Assembly: GCA_009741485.1 (NCBI GenBank) | Contig: CM019214.1 | Coordinates: 57,396,640-57,460,639, forward strand | Direction: 5' to 3' | Length of the DNA stretch: 64,000 bases | Source of the DNA: Malurus cyaneus samueli | Taxonomy: Eukaryota; Chordata; Aves; Passeriformes; Maluridae | In this document: positions 23,269 through 34,336 of the stretch, piece by piece | Position numbering within the stretch: the stretch's first letter is position 1 | Layout: each line of letters begins with the position of its first letter | The notes under the pieces: generated by a model | What the model saw: the letters and a program-made list of their open reading frames with translations, nothing else | Told to the model about the DNA's origin: nothing | The model's database searches: none | Translations under genes and position numbers: made by a program

Positions 23269-26236
23269 TTCTGAGATTATGCTAATTTCATTACATTTCA
23301 TGTTTCTCCAATGCAAAATAAAATAAGACACAGAAACCTGAAACCATTGTAAAAAATACAGCAATTTGACTTTGGTCCTGAAAATCTTCTTGATTCCTTT
23401 TTACAGCAGGAGAAAGTTTTGGGTTCAGTTTCCAGTTTTATTTTTTGTCACATCTTTCTTAGAGAGAGAAGTCTGACCTCAAACACACATCCTGTACTGG
23501 TAGAGGAGCTGAAGGCTTCTGCTGACTTCCCTGCTGACAAAGAGACAAACTTGTTCCTGAAACACTTCAATCTTTTATTTCATATCAAAAAATCTGATCA
23601 GGTTCTGGTCTCACCTCATCTTTTGAATGTCACTCAGGTCTATATTTTTTACTAGGATTGCTTAAAAAGATGTCATTCTGTAGTGACCTTTGTAGCTTCT
23701 TCAGTCTTCCGACTTGGTGCAATCATCAGTGAGATGAGAAGAACCTTGTCTGGGCCTTGTGATTTCTAATGCTTGCACTGTGTTAAATTCCCACAGTCCA
23801 GCCTTCTGCCATTTTTTGTGTCTTGTGCATTGCAGAATAAAAATAAATTTAAGAAATAATTGGTTTAATTAAGCCAGTAGTACAAACAACTGAAATAATC
23901 TACAATACTTTAGTATGACAGCTTAAACAATAAATTGATAATTATTTTGGTAACAAATACGGTACTTGCTAAGTGAAAACAGTACACAGATTAGGCTTTT
24001 ACACATGGAGATCACATTCCTTTGCTTATGGAAAATGATGGTAGTGTCTGTCCTCAGAGCTTTACTTTTCAGAAGTCATTGTGCAATCGACTGAAGAGCT
24101 CAGGATCTGTTCCTATCACACTTTTGCTTTTCTCATTCAAGAGAAACAGAAAACATGACATTCTTTAATGAAGAGAAAACCAACACTCTTTAATGAAGAG
24201 TAAAGCAGCCTTATGAACGATATTGCCTTGTGCATTTTACTTGTTTTATTGCCCTGTGTTTTCAATGTGTTTTTGAAGAATGCTACATATGTCAAAAATT
24301 CACATAAATGCACTGTAGGCCTTTTAACACCAAAATACACATTTTGCAGTAAGTGTGAAACTTCCCAAATATGTACATGTCATATAAATTACATCTCAAA
24401 AACATTTTCAAAGGGATAAGAGTGGAGAGCACATGGATAATATTTGTTAAAATAGCCTATTGGATTTTGTCCTTGAAAAAGGTAGAATAACTTATAAGAG
24501 GTTTATGGCCTATTGTTGTTGTTTGGTTTTGCTATTGGGATAATGAATTTTCTTAATGAAGTAAATCTTGTGGAACCAAAAACTACTATTTCAGGCTAAA
24601 TATATGCACTCACTGGCAGTCTTATGCTGGGAAGTCTTTGTGAAAAATTGTACTATGTTGAACCCACAGTGTTCCTAACGAAATGAAGACAATTGTCTGC
24701 TCTTTCAAAACTCGATTTGGCAGAATACAATTCTTTTGCCTCCAGAAGAGATTTCCATTATGTAAGATCTTTGTTTTGTGGGGGAAGGGTGAACACTTGG
24801 AATACAGCTTTTCAAAAAAATGCACAGAATACACTTTAGTTAGATATAAAGTGGCAGTCTGATAAAGGTGAGAGATGTTTAATTTCATTTTTGCATTTAA
24901 TGTTTAATTAAAAAGAAATTAGAATCAGCAAAGGCGTTTTGCTTTATTATAGTTCCAGGTATGAAGACCTACATAAAATGGAGTTGCATTCAATCATTTC
25001 AGAAAATGTGATACTTCTTCTTATAATTCTGAGAAAAAATTATTAATATTCTAGTCTTCTAATATTCATAAATCTGATTAATGTCTAAGTCCTTTTTTTC
25101 ATATTTTAGAGTACATCTTTCCCTTATATGACTATTATTTCTAGGCATAATTTGTCAAGAATACTTAAATATTGAATTTCTTTCCCTGTCCCTGCTTTTC
25201 TCTTTTTCACTTCCTCTTTGTAGCCGTTGATATTATATTTTTTAAAAAAAATTAGTCAGACATATCGAATTCCACACTGCTTTAATTTTTTTCCAAATTT
25301 TATTCAAACAGAATGGAATATACCAAATATTTCTAGAAATCTTCAGAATTGGGACACAATATTTTTATTAAAAAGTAAAAAGAAAAAGAGCTAGGAGCCT
25401 CTAGTTTTTAAGACACAGTCTGCTTTTTGCAGGACTTCCTGAAAGCAGAAGCTTTGTGAAGACATCTACTGTTGTCTTACTGAGCAATAGTAGAATTCTT
25501 GAAATCTGATTGATTAATATGGTGCTGTAATTTTAATCCTGAATTTAAAAAAAATTGTCTTCAGAGCCACAGTAGAACTGCTTTGTATTTATAAAAATAG
25601 CATAATATTTCTGCAGAAGTAAATACATATACCTTGTGAACATGGATTTATGAAAAGATAAAAAAGGGATAAGAGATGAATGTAGCCCAGTGCTAAAAAT
25701 ATTCTCCATAATTCATTGTGTAATGCTTGGCCCAGGCTGATTCAAACTGTTTCCAGTGATGAGGTTTTTACTTTTTTTTTTTATTCTTATGAGTTTATTT
25801 AAGGTTAATGGATCCTATGAAGAATTTGTTTCTTATACTCCGTTCTTGGCTATAATTTTTCATTTTCCTTTCTCCAAATTAAACTTTTGGAAACCATAGG
25901 CATTCCAGAACTAATTAGTAGAACCTTAACAGTTGACTTTCAAACTTTTGAATGTTTTTATTTCTGAATCCATAAAATTCAGTATTCCAGATACACCATA
26001 TGAGAGCAATACATAGCAATAGTTTCATTTTTTCTAGGTCCTCAAGTGGTCATAGCATACTAGCCCTGACAGTGAAATAGAATGAATGTTTTTGTAAGCA
26101 GATGATGGCACTTGGAAAGATATTCTACCCATTGTTCATGCAAACACTGGCCATTTAATGATTTTCAAAGTCCCACTGTTAGACTTCAGCAATTGTATGG
26201 TCATATTTGAAATCCCATACCAGTAAATCCAGCAAG

Positions 26237-26409
26237 CTCAGGTTGCCCAGAGTTGTCCGTGCCCCATCCCCAGAGGTGTTCAACGCCAAGATGGATGAAT
26301 CTTCGAGCAACCTGGGCTAGTTGAAGGTATCCCTGCCCATGATGGAGGGAGGGTGTGTGGAACTAGATGTTATTTAAAGTCAATTCCAACCCATTCTGTG
26401 GCTCTCTGA
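26237..26409 (+). mobile_element. CR1 LINE 3' fragment
   Basis: Matches the terminal part of avian CR1 in forward orientation: CAGGTTGCCCAGAG, then CCCCATCCCCAGAGGTGTTCAA, GAGCAACCTGGGCTAG, CCCTGCCCATG, and an end in CCAACCCATTCTGTGG. The terminal octamers are degraded. It is the only clearly sense-oriented CR1 in the window. Confidence 0.85.
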
Positions 26410-29197
26410 AAAGTATATTTTGCACAGGTTTAATTTGTATCTTCTTTTCTTTTCCTTTTCCTCAACTCGCTGATGTAAAAGGTAACAAAAATCAAACTGT
26501 ATGATATTTGGTAGTAACCCTTTAAAAAAAAATTGGCAGCTTTTGAAAGCTACATTCTGACCTCTTCTAAAATGGCTTTTTTAATGAGCTTCATCTTCTG
26601 GGAAAGCTGTATTAAATGTGTGTATAGAAATTCTCAACACTTTTCTGCAACATTACACTAATGACAGTGTTCCTAAAATTTCATATTTAATCTGGAGTCA
26701 CATATTAGAAACATAGGTGGAAGAGAGTATTTGTAAAGGTCTGTTGTAGCAACTGTCAAAAAAGAGTATCTGTGGAGTGGTTGAACAGCATACTCTTATG
26801 GGAAATGAACTGGTTCCACTGATCTGTGAGAATGAGCCATAAAACCAGGACCAATTCTCTAAGGCAGCTTTGGACAATTAGGCTGACATCACAGACTTTA
26901 ATTCTCTGGTATCTAACTGGGGCAGTGGACATTTCTGCTTTTGTTTTAATTTTAGGTAACATTTGTCTGGCTGCTGGAGAACCTGTGCTGTGGTGTCTGG
27001 TGACCTAATTCATACTCCAGCCGTCAGCCTTGAATCCCAGAGATAGAAAACATTTCTTTACTCTTTAACTCTGGCTACTTCTAGAGATGGATTGCTCCTG
27101 GAGCTTTTTGTGGGGGAGGGTGAGAGGGTAGGTGGAGTTTGTTTTATTTTGTTCTTTAGGAGGTTAATGGCATTTAAATAATTTTTGGTTATTTATCAGG
27201 AGACTGAAATTCCATGCAATTCACTTCTGCCCAAATGGGATATTTTGTATTTCATTGAAGTGCATTGAGGAATCTTGGCTGATAATCTTTGAGTAGTTTG
27301 ACTAGATTTTAAGTGATTTTCTGCAGGTGAACTGCAACCTACCTTAAAACTGGATGTCCAGAGGCTTGGATATTCGATTGTCCTAGAAAAGGCTGTATAT
27401 CCACAGAAGAACAAGAGGTTTTTTTAGATTTTTAAATACTATTCATTTCTTAGAGTTACAGCTATGCAGTGTAAAGAGGTATGATTAATGCATGAGCTGG
27501 AATGTGTAATATTGCTTTCATAAATCTTAGAGTGTGAAAATTTTAAGTATATGACCTCTCCCTTCAACTGGGATTACCAAAAAAAAGTTTAAGGGAGTTA
27601 GACATGTTAGACATTTGTCTCTCTCTCTCTCACCAGTTGTGAAGCTGATGTTTACATTTCTAAGATTCCTCCAAACTGCCAAGCCTTAAAATTACATGAT
27701 TTTTAAACTATCACAAGTTTTTTCGTGCATTAAACAATTCTCCCTTTGCTGCCTGTATCTCAGAGTGCCCTACACAAGCATCATACCTTCATAATTCATC
27801 GAAGAAGGACTAATGCTTTTAGAGCAGAATAAACAGCATTCAACTCTGAGCTCTGTGTCTGTATGTGATCATCAGGTACTTCCATTTGTTCTTTTGTAAC
27901 AATGAACTTGCTGTAACATGGCACCCAACTCTCTATATTGCGGAAAAATAGAATATGAAGGAAATTGGTTAATTTATTTTATAGTAAAAGGTCATTAATA
28001 ATTACCATAAACACAGAATTTCTCAGCAGCTAAGATTTGGTCATAGCTTGTATTTTAAATCTGTGTATTGGCTTATCCAGGATGTGTGAAATGCTTTTTT
28101 GCTATGAAAAAACAGAGACAAAAAGTATAACCAGTTCTTACAGTGGTCCGGTTTACAGTTAAGTTTTCAGCACCATCAAAAAGGAGGATCTATAATTATT
28201 TCCAGGGGAAAAATCTGAATTTTCTAATGGAAGAGAACTGATGAAAAGGCAGTTTATAGCAGGCATTTTGACTGCCAATGTAATGAAAAATGGAAGTGTT
28301 GATTCTAGTAGCAGCTGTGTTTAGGAGGAGACAGATGTCTTATGTAAGTAAAAGCATAAGGTCAGTTTTCCTGGGTATCTCTATATGTGTGAGATATTAG
28401 ACATAGTAAACAGACATGAATTCTGCAGTTGGAAAGCTTTATTTAGGTTGAGAGGTATTGGGCTATCTAAGTGTCATAATGATTGTATATGAGTGTATAT
28501 ATATCAGGTAGGTTTGCTGCACAAAAGAGAGATACTAGCTTAAAACTTTTAGAAGAAAAGAATAAACAGGAGAATTATAGCTGCTCCCAAAATGTGATGC
28601 GCTGCATTTGAGAGATTACACATAGGAATGCTGAAATACTTAATCTTTACACCTCCGTTTTTGTTGTTTTCAATGTTTGTTTTTCTAGCTTGATACATGC
28701 TAAATGTGAAGCCAAACTTTTATTCTAATTGCATATACTAAAGCTAGAATGGATGATGAATATAATGTGGATTATCTTATTTTTTGAACTAAAGGATTTA
28801 GAAAGTAGAAGAAAGTACGGTGTGCATTGGCATAGATGCTGAACAGAAGATGGTTCTGTATTTTTCATCCCTTTTCTAAAACATAAAATATATTCATGAT
28901 ATACAAGTCCCTTGGGAGTAACAGGTGTCTCCCTCATTTCTGTTGCAAACAGCAGTGACTTAAATTTCAGATGAAATGTTTGCCTCTTTTCCAAGCTCAA
29001 ATATTCCAACTATACAAGAAGTAGCAAATATTTCTAATTACCTCCTACAGATAAAAACAAAACAAAATATAAAAAAAAACAGTGTGGGGAGTGGCAGGGA
29101 AACCCAAATGTCCAAGAGACCAGTCACTTTTATAAGCACTTGCTGTGTGACTAAACCTTGGGCCCTCAGCTCCATTAATTGAGTGCTGGCTGTGTTA

Positions 29198-29344
29198 CGG
29201 ATACTGATCCGCTGGATGCTGCTGCGAAGCGCGGAGCTGCTGCGGAGCATAGTGGTGTGATGTGAAGTGATGCAGAAAACAGTAGAAGCTCTGTCGCTAG
29301 GTCAGCTGCAAGAAGAAGTGACGTGCGTGAATGTACAGTATGCG
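29198..29344. promoter_or_regulatory. CpG-dense patch about 0.9 kb upstream of exon 2
   Basis: Ten CpG dinucleotides fall within 147 bp, including GAAGCGCGGAG and two CTGCGGAG-like strings, in an intron where CpG is otherwise rare. The patch also has an imperfect GCTGCTGCG duplication and a GTGACGTG (CRE-like) site at 29318-29325. It could be an unmethylated regulatory element or an internal promoter. No transcript evidence is available. Confidence 0.3.
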
Positions 29345-30191
29345 GAGTTTTCTGAATGATGCAGTCTCTCTTTCTCCCAAAGAACTTCAGCTAATGATAC
29401 AAGGGGAATTCAGTTCCCTTTGGCAGGACTCCACGTTGGTCTGGATCCTTTTAATACTTCTGCTTCTACAGTTACTTGGCTCATGCTGCTAAAAATATAC
29501 ACGACAGAGTTAATGAAAGTATCTTCTTTTAAAAAAACTACTCGTCAACAGCAATCATTTAATGTTCCTGTTTGCATGTGTAGTTCTCATTATTCTGACA
29601 GAGCTATTAATACTGATGAAAATTAAAGAGAGAAAGTCCAAATGTTTTCATACTTGCATTTTTCAGTAGCATTTGAGAAACCCCACAGCTAATCAGCCAC
29701 AAGTTGTCTTGATTTTTTGTTTATTTTTTTCCATTCAAGTGTAATATAGCAGTATACAAAACTACATTACAGCAGTAGGAGCTTCAGAATCCCAGTAGAT
29801 GATGTAATTATGATTAAAAATTAGTATTATTGAATAATTCACTTTTTTAATATGCAAAAGTAATTTTTTCTCTCGTTTTCAATAACCATCAGTCTTAATA
29901 TCTATCTAATGAAAAAACATAAACAGTGTCATCTGTCAGGTTGCTAACAGAGAATGCCACTTATTGGAGCCTCATTGTTTACTTTAGCAGGTAATTTGTG
30001 GACCGGAATCATTTAATTGTTCTGAGCACATAATTACATGCCAGCGTTTTCCAATTTAATTAAAATGTACAAATCTGAAGATTAAGGGAATTTTTGAATT
30101 ATTAATCATTTCTCCTCTAGGAAATCTTGTTGCTCTGCAGGAGATTTGTCCAGTGTACAACTATACGTATTTTTTTCCTTCTCTTTCACAG

Positions 30192-30250
30192 ACAGACAAT
30201 TTTCCCGCAGAGCCCAATTACATGGGCAGCAGGCAGCAGTTTGTTCAAAG
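30192..30250 (+). CDS. PCDH17: Protocadherin-17, coding exon 2 (59 bp)
   Basis: Follows a good acceptor (pyrimidine tract, TTTCACAG) and ends with donor GTAAGG. It continues the exon-1 frame exactly after Gln836 and reads TDNFPAEPNYMGSRQQFVQ (residues 837-855) plus two bases of Ser856. The peptide matches the tail of vertebrate PCDH17 as I know it from the family. It is a short spacer of the cytoplasmic tail between the exon-1 tail and the conserved CM1 motif. The exon length is not a multiple of three, so skipping it would shift the frame. Confidence 0.95.
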
Positions 30251-30370
30251 GTAAGGCCTATTAAATAACTTTCTTGGCTTCCCCATTTGCATTCTTGTCA
30301 AAATTGCTTTGCCAGAGAGTACAATTCAACTTAGAACAACTAAATACAACTCTCTCTCTCTCTCTTTTTT

Positions 30371-30403
<33 letters not shown>

Positions 30404-30406
30404 CAG
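30251..30406 (+). other. PCDH17: PCDH17 intron 2 (156 bp) with 55-nt unbroken pyrimidine tract
   Basis: A very short intron between exons 2 and 3, starting GTAAGG and ending CAG. Bases 30350-30404 are all pyrimidine: a (CT)n stretch of about 15 nt, then T/C, then 31 consecutive T (30373-30403). The AG follows immediately. A candidate branch region is AACTAAATAC at 30338-30347. The tract is slippage-prone and unusually long for a 3' splice site. Confidence 0.92.
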
Positions 30407-30579
30407 TAGCTCCACATTCAAGGATCCAGAAAGAGCCAGCTTGAGGGACAGCGGGCATGGGGACAGTGATCAGGCTGACAGTGACCAAGACACTAACAAA
30501 GGCTCCTGCTGTGACATGTCTGTTAGGGAGGCACTCAAGATGAAAACTACTTCAACTAAGAGCCAGCCACTTGAACAAG
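30407..30579 (+). CDS. PCDH17: Protocadherin-17, coding exon 3 (173 bp)
   Basis: Starts after TTTCAG and ends before GTGAGT. Joined to exon 2 it reads SSSTFKDPERASLRDSGHGDSDQADSDQD then NKGSCCDMSVREALKMKTTSTKSQPLEQ, giving residues 856-913 plus the first base of the next codon. The first part is the conserved cytoplasmic motif CM1 shared by delta-protocadherins. The second conserved motif and the WAVE-complex-binding segment expected for this subfamily lie in the next exon, which is beyond the window. No stop codon is present, so the gene is only partly represented here. Confidence 0.96.
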
Positions 30580-30727
30580 GTGAGTGAAGCCTACCATGCC
30601 TACAAAAGCGTAAAGTTTAAACTGGCATTATCAACCTATTAGTAGTGCGGTTGCAGGTTATCAGGGAGGCATAGCCCACTGATAATATTATCAGAGAAAA
30701 CAGTAAATCTTGTCACTAGCCCAGAGC

Positions 30728-30751
30728 AAAGAACACAGTAAAGAACACAGT
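30728..30751. repeat. 12-bp perfect tandem duplication
   Basis: AAAGAACACAGT is repeated twice head to tail just downstream of the exon-3 donor. It contains AGAACA, a steroid-receptor half-site-like string. Most likely simple slippage. Confidence 0.9.
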
Positions 30752-33078
30752 ATCTTTCAGAATGAACATGAAATTAAACCACAAGTGTCCAAAGCAGATT
30801 AAAAAAAAAAAAAAAATCAGTACTTTTTTAAAAATGATTAGAATATACTTTATCTCCACTGGCATTGCCTGTGATATATTATATACAATCCTTCTGTCAA
30901 AATGTGATTTGGAAATTCAAACTAGACATGACTGCAATAGATAAAAGAATGCCAGTCATTTGCATTCCTCAAGCAGTTTGGAGAAGAGGGAAAGAAAATG
31001 CTTCGGATAAAAGACAAGATTAAAAATGAATCAGAAGATGTTTTAATTTCATGGTTGCATTTTCTTGTTTGTAATGTTGATTTCACAGTTAAGAGTAGTG
31101 CGAGAAGTGTCAAATACTAATACAAACTGATTTTCAATATACTTTCATTCGCATCCTGTGAAGGCACCAAACATTATGAGTGTCTGTGAAACAGCTAAAA
31201 TGACATACCTGGGCAATGTCAGTGCTCTCGGCCTACATTTATTCTGACAAACAAGCATATTTATTTCCTCAAACTGTGTCAAATTATTTTTTTTTCCAGA
31301 TGTGTTTTCTAATTAGAAGGTCTTTTATTTTGTTTTTTTTTTTAAAGCATCAGACAGACAAAGCACTCAAGCCTTCTCTACCTTTATGTTTTGCTTCTAA
31401 GCTAAAAGTAATAAAGAGGTGCACCACTGAATTATTTTTAAATATTTAGTATGTTTCCCATTATTTTGCTTGTTGTAGGGAAGGTGATTCAGTGTTAAAA
31501 CCAGTTAAGAAATTATTAAATCAATCAACCTTAAAGAAGTTGTATTTCTAATTAAGTAGAAATATATGATAAGCTTTTTATTAGTTGTTGATTAATTTGA
31601 CCTGGATTTTTCACCTCTTAGCTTAGTCTGATCTGTAGTACAGTCATCAGGAAATACATGTTCAACTTCATTTTTCTGATTATGTTGAGATTGCAATATA
31701 ATTTTTACAGCGTAGAATATTTAGAATGCTGCAATATAATTTATTTTGTATGCATTTGGAGGTTGACCTCATATGTGACCTTATTTTCCAAGTAATAAAT
31801 GCCGGAAAGATTATTTTTTCCTGACCTTTTGCCACAGCAACTCTCTGCTTATAATTTGACATTGTTTTGCATGAAACAAAGACAAAAATTCTGGATTTTC
31901 ATCTATTGAGTATAACCATGAAAGAGCTTTAAAATTTTTCAAGTTTTACCAAGAAACTATCCACTACTCAGATTAAAAATGCATGTTTTTTTTAGAACAG
32001 GACTGTATAGCCAGTGTTCATAATACTGGCTTTGTGCAGCAGCATCAAACCCAGTTCTGGTCAAAATAAACACAGTCTAGTAGGCATATTAAGCCAACCA
32101 CTCCTGTGGCTTATTTTCATTATAATGCAAAGAGGTATATGCAGGTTTACATTTGTCATTATACCTAGATTTGGTGCACTGTTCATCAAGAAAATTAATT
32201 CCAATCTCTCATATGAATTCCTCATGTTCTTATTAAACAGATATTGAATTGTGGATGTTAAGTATTGTCAGGCACTGAACTACAGCAGTGGGTGTTTATG
32301 TGATTTTTTTTTACTGAGGAAAAACAAATAATTGGGGTAGAGAGATATGAACTATTTTTTCCTTTTTTTTAGAATTTTGTTTTGTTCCCCCCAAATATAA
32401 TTACAAATAGTAATGATATAAATTTGTTTACTTGAATGAACTCTTCTGTCTCAAGTGTGCTGTGATAAAATCATTGTCATATTATAAAAACTGAACCTTC
32501 ATTGAACACCTTATGGGATTTCAGGTCATTGCAGTAACAAATGTGGTGCTATGTGGTGTTCCCAATGAAATCAATGATTACTTGTCATTGAGCTTAGTAT
32601 GATTAGGGTTCTTAGCCCAACGTAATTTTTCTCTTTTGAAAGAAGATAAACAAAATTGCTTTCTCTAGTCATAAGCCAAGTTGAAGGAGGTAAGAAATAT
32701 GATATACATGATCAGGATAGAAAAAGAATTGAATTTTTCTTTAGAGAAAAATTATTTTCTGGGAAAAGGAGATGGAAGGCTTGCTAGAAATAATTGTTTC
32801 CAGCAATGCCTGAAGCAATATCAGAAGTTGTGGTTCTGTCATCATCTGGGTTGTATGCAGGGTTGAGAAGTCACTATTTTGTAGCCAAGTTCTAAGCTTG
32901 TTTATTGTTGCTCAAAGATATTTAAAATACTTCAGCTTCTGCAGTTAAAACAACATATTATTAAATCTTCTGACATTATTAGAAAATTATCTGGATTAAC
33001 TGTGAAGTCAGGATCTTGGCTTGAGGATCCTAATTTAAAAATGAGTTAATTTTGACATGTTCTTGACATAATTCCAAA

Positions 33079-33097
33079 CACGTGGAATTGTCACGTG
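33079..33097. promoter_or_regulatory. Double CACGTG E-box, 7-nt spacer
   Basis: Two perfect palindromic E-boxes (33079-33084 and 33092-33097) are separated by GAATTGT. The arrangement fits the tandem E1-E2 spacing of 6-7 nt known for CLOCK:BMAL1 targets, and could also bind MYC/USF/MITF factors. Both keep their CpG in AT-rich DNA. Function is inferred. Confidence 0.4.
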
Positions 33098-34061
33098 CCC
33101 AGTTCTGCCCATGGCAGTAATAAGAATCTAGTTGTGCCAGTATTTTGACTACAGTTTTGAGCAACTGTAGCCTAGACAGTTGAAAATTAAAAGGCCATAT
33201 TGTGATATAAAGTGTTTTGGTAGCACTACAGCAATTGTGCTTCTCTCAGTAACTGAGAAGTAAGAAATTTTGCAAAAAAAAAATTGTAGACAAGATGTCT
33301 TCTGATTTCAGCATGGGCTGGGAAGCAATCAAGCTTACTTTATGATTTTCATTAAATTAATAAAAACAGTGAATGATAGAGCCTCCATGAGTTTCCTGTT
33401 TGAATAGTCGATATCAAGGAAAATATATCGAGATAGCAAATTTTGTCTGGTAGTAATGTTAAATATTTTCGCAAAAGAGAAAGATAATGCAAATTAGATA
33501 TAATTAATTTCATAATTAATGAAATGCTTATGGAATAGCTTTAATGGAAAGAAAACAGAAAAACTGCTAAACTATAAAAGTTATCATGGTAGTGAGTCTT
33601 GAGTTAGAATAAGCACATCCCACTTTATTTATCTCAGCCTTATATTCTCTTGCTGTGATATCCAAGCCACTTACTGCATAAGAGTATCTGTCTCTTAAGC
33701 TTACTTATGCTATCTTAATCATTATGCTGTCTTATTAAACAGCTTGTTCCATATGCCTGCTACTCTTAATAGAATAGTTTTGGAAAAATGTTCTGTTTAC
33801 CTGTCCTTTTTTCCACATCTGTTGCTGATACTTTAAACCCTATCACTAGTTTGGACAGTTTGAGATCACCCTACTTAGAAGTCTTACAAGGATTAATAGT
33901 TTTGAACACATCTGTCAAATTGTCGGTTTATTTCACTTCAAGTAGTAAGTAGCATGTAATGTTCAATTTTTGCATTTAAATAGCAGAGTAATTGTTTTGT
34001 TTGGTATTGTTTAGGAATAACAACAATAATCTGCATTTTTTTAATAAATATCCAAAGGTGA

Positions 34062-34092
34062 AAAATATATCATAAACCATATGATATATTTT
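34062..34092. repeat. Perfect inverted repeat, 12-bp arms
   Basis: AAAATATATCAT at 34062-34073 pairs with ATGATATATTTT at 34081-34092 across a 7-nt loop. It is AT-only apart from one pair, so it may be a cruciform-prone site. No RNA gene is suggested. Confidence 0.9.
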
Positions 34093-34284
34093 AAATTATC
34101 ATAAACCCATAAACAATAGCATCTACAAGGGAGCAGTAAAACAGCAAGGTGTCAATTTTACACTTTTCATAGTCAATCCTGCATATGCTTACCTTATAAT
34201 CAGTAAAAATACAGAATTATGGGCTTTTTTGTAGTTACTCATAAATTATTGTCTTTGTTAGATTTTCCCAGGAATTTTTAGTTT

Positions 34285-34336
34285 GGGGTTTTTTTTGGTG
34301 GGGTTTTGGGGTTTTTTTTGGGTTTTGGGTTTGGGG
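34285..34336 (+). repeat. G/T block with G-quadruplex potential
   Basis: G runs of 4, 2+4, 4, 3, 3 and 4 are separated by T-only spacers of mostly 3-8 nt (34285-34288, 34297-34303, 34308-34311, 34320-34322, 34327-34329, 34333-34336), then a 15-T tract. The look is that of a TTTTGGGG-type repeat. Five tracts of three or more G lie within 37 bp, though one loop of 8 exceeds the usual limit of 7. Confidence 0.7.

Larger units (their letters stand above)
6202..30191 (+). other. PCDH17: PCDH17 intron 1 (about 24 kb)
   Basis: It is bounded by donor GTAGGA at 6202 and acceptor TTTCACAG ending at 30191. It splits after a complete Gln codon (phase 0). Most of it is AT-rich unique sequence with short A/T runs and many chance ORFs under 155 codons that show no recognisable protein. 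Listed separately are a 15-N gap, CR1 fragments near 12.4 and 26.2 kb, a microsatellite at 21.0-21.3 kb, tandem repeats at 10.5, 22.6 and 23.2 kb, an RFX-like palindrome and a CpG-dense patch. In 6202-10273, 13541-15842, 15857-21020, 23269-26236 and 26410-29197 I see nothing I can name. If not spliced, translation would add Val-Gly-Asp-Phe and stop at 6214-6216. Confidence 0.9.
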
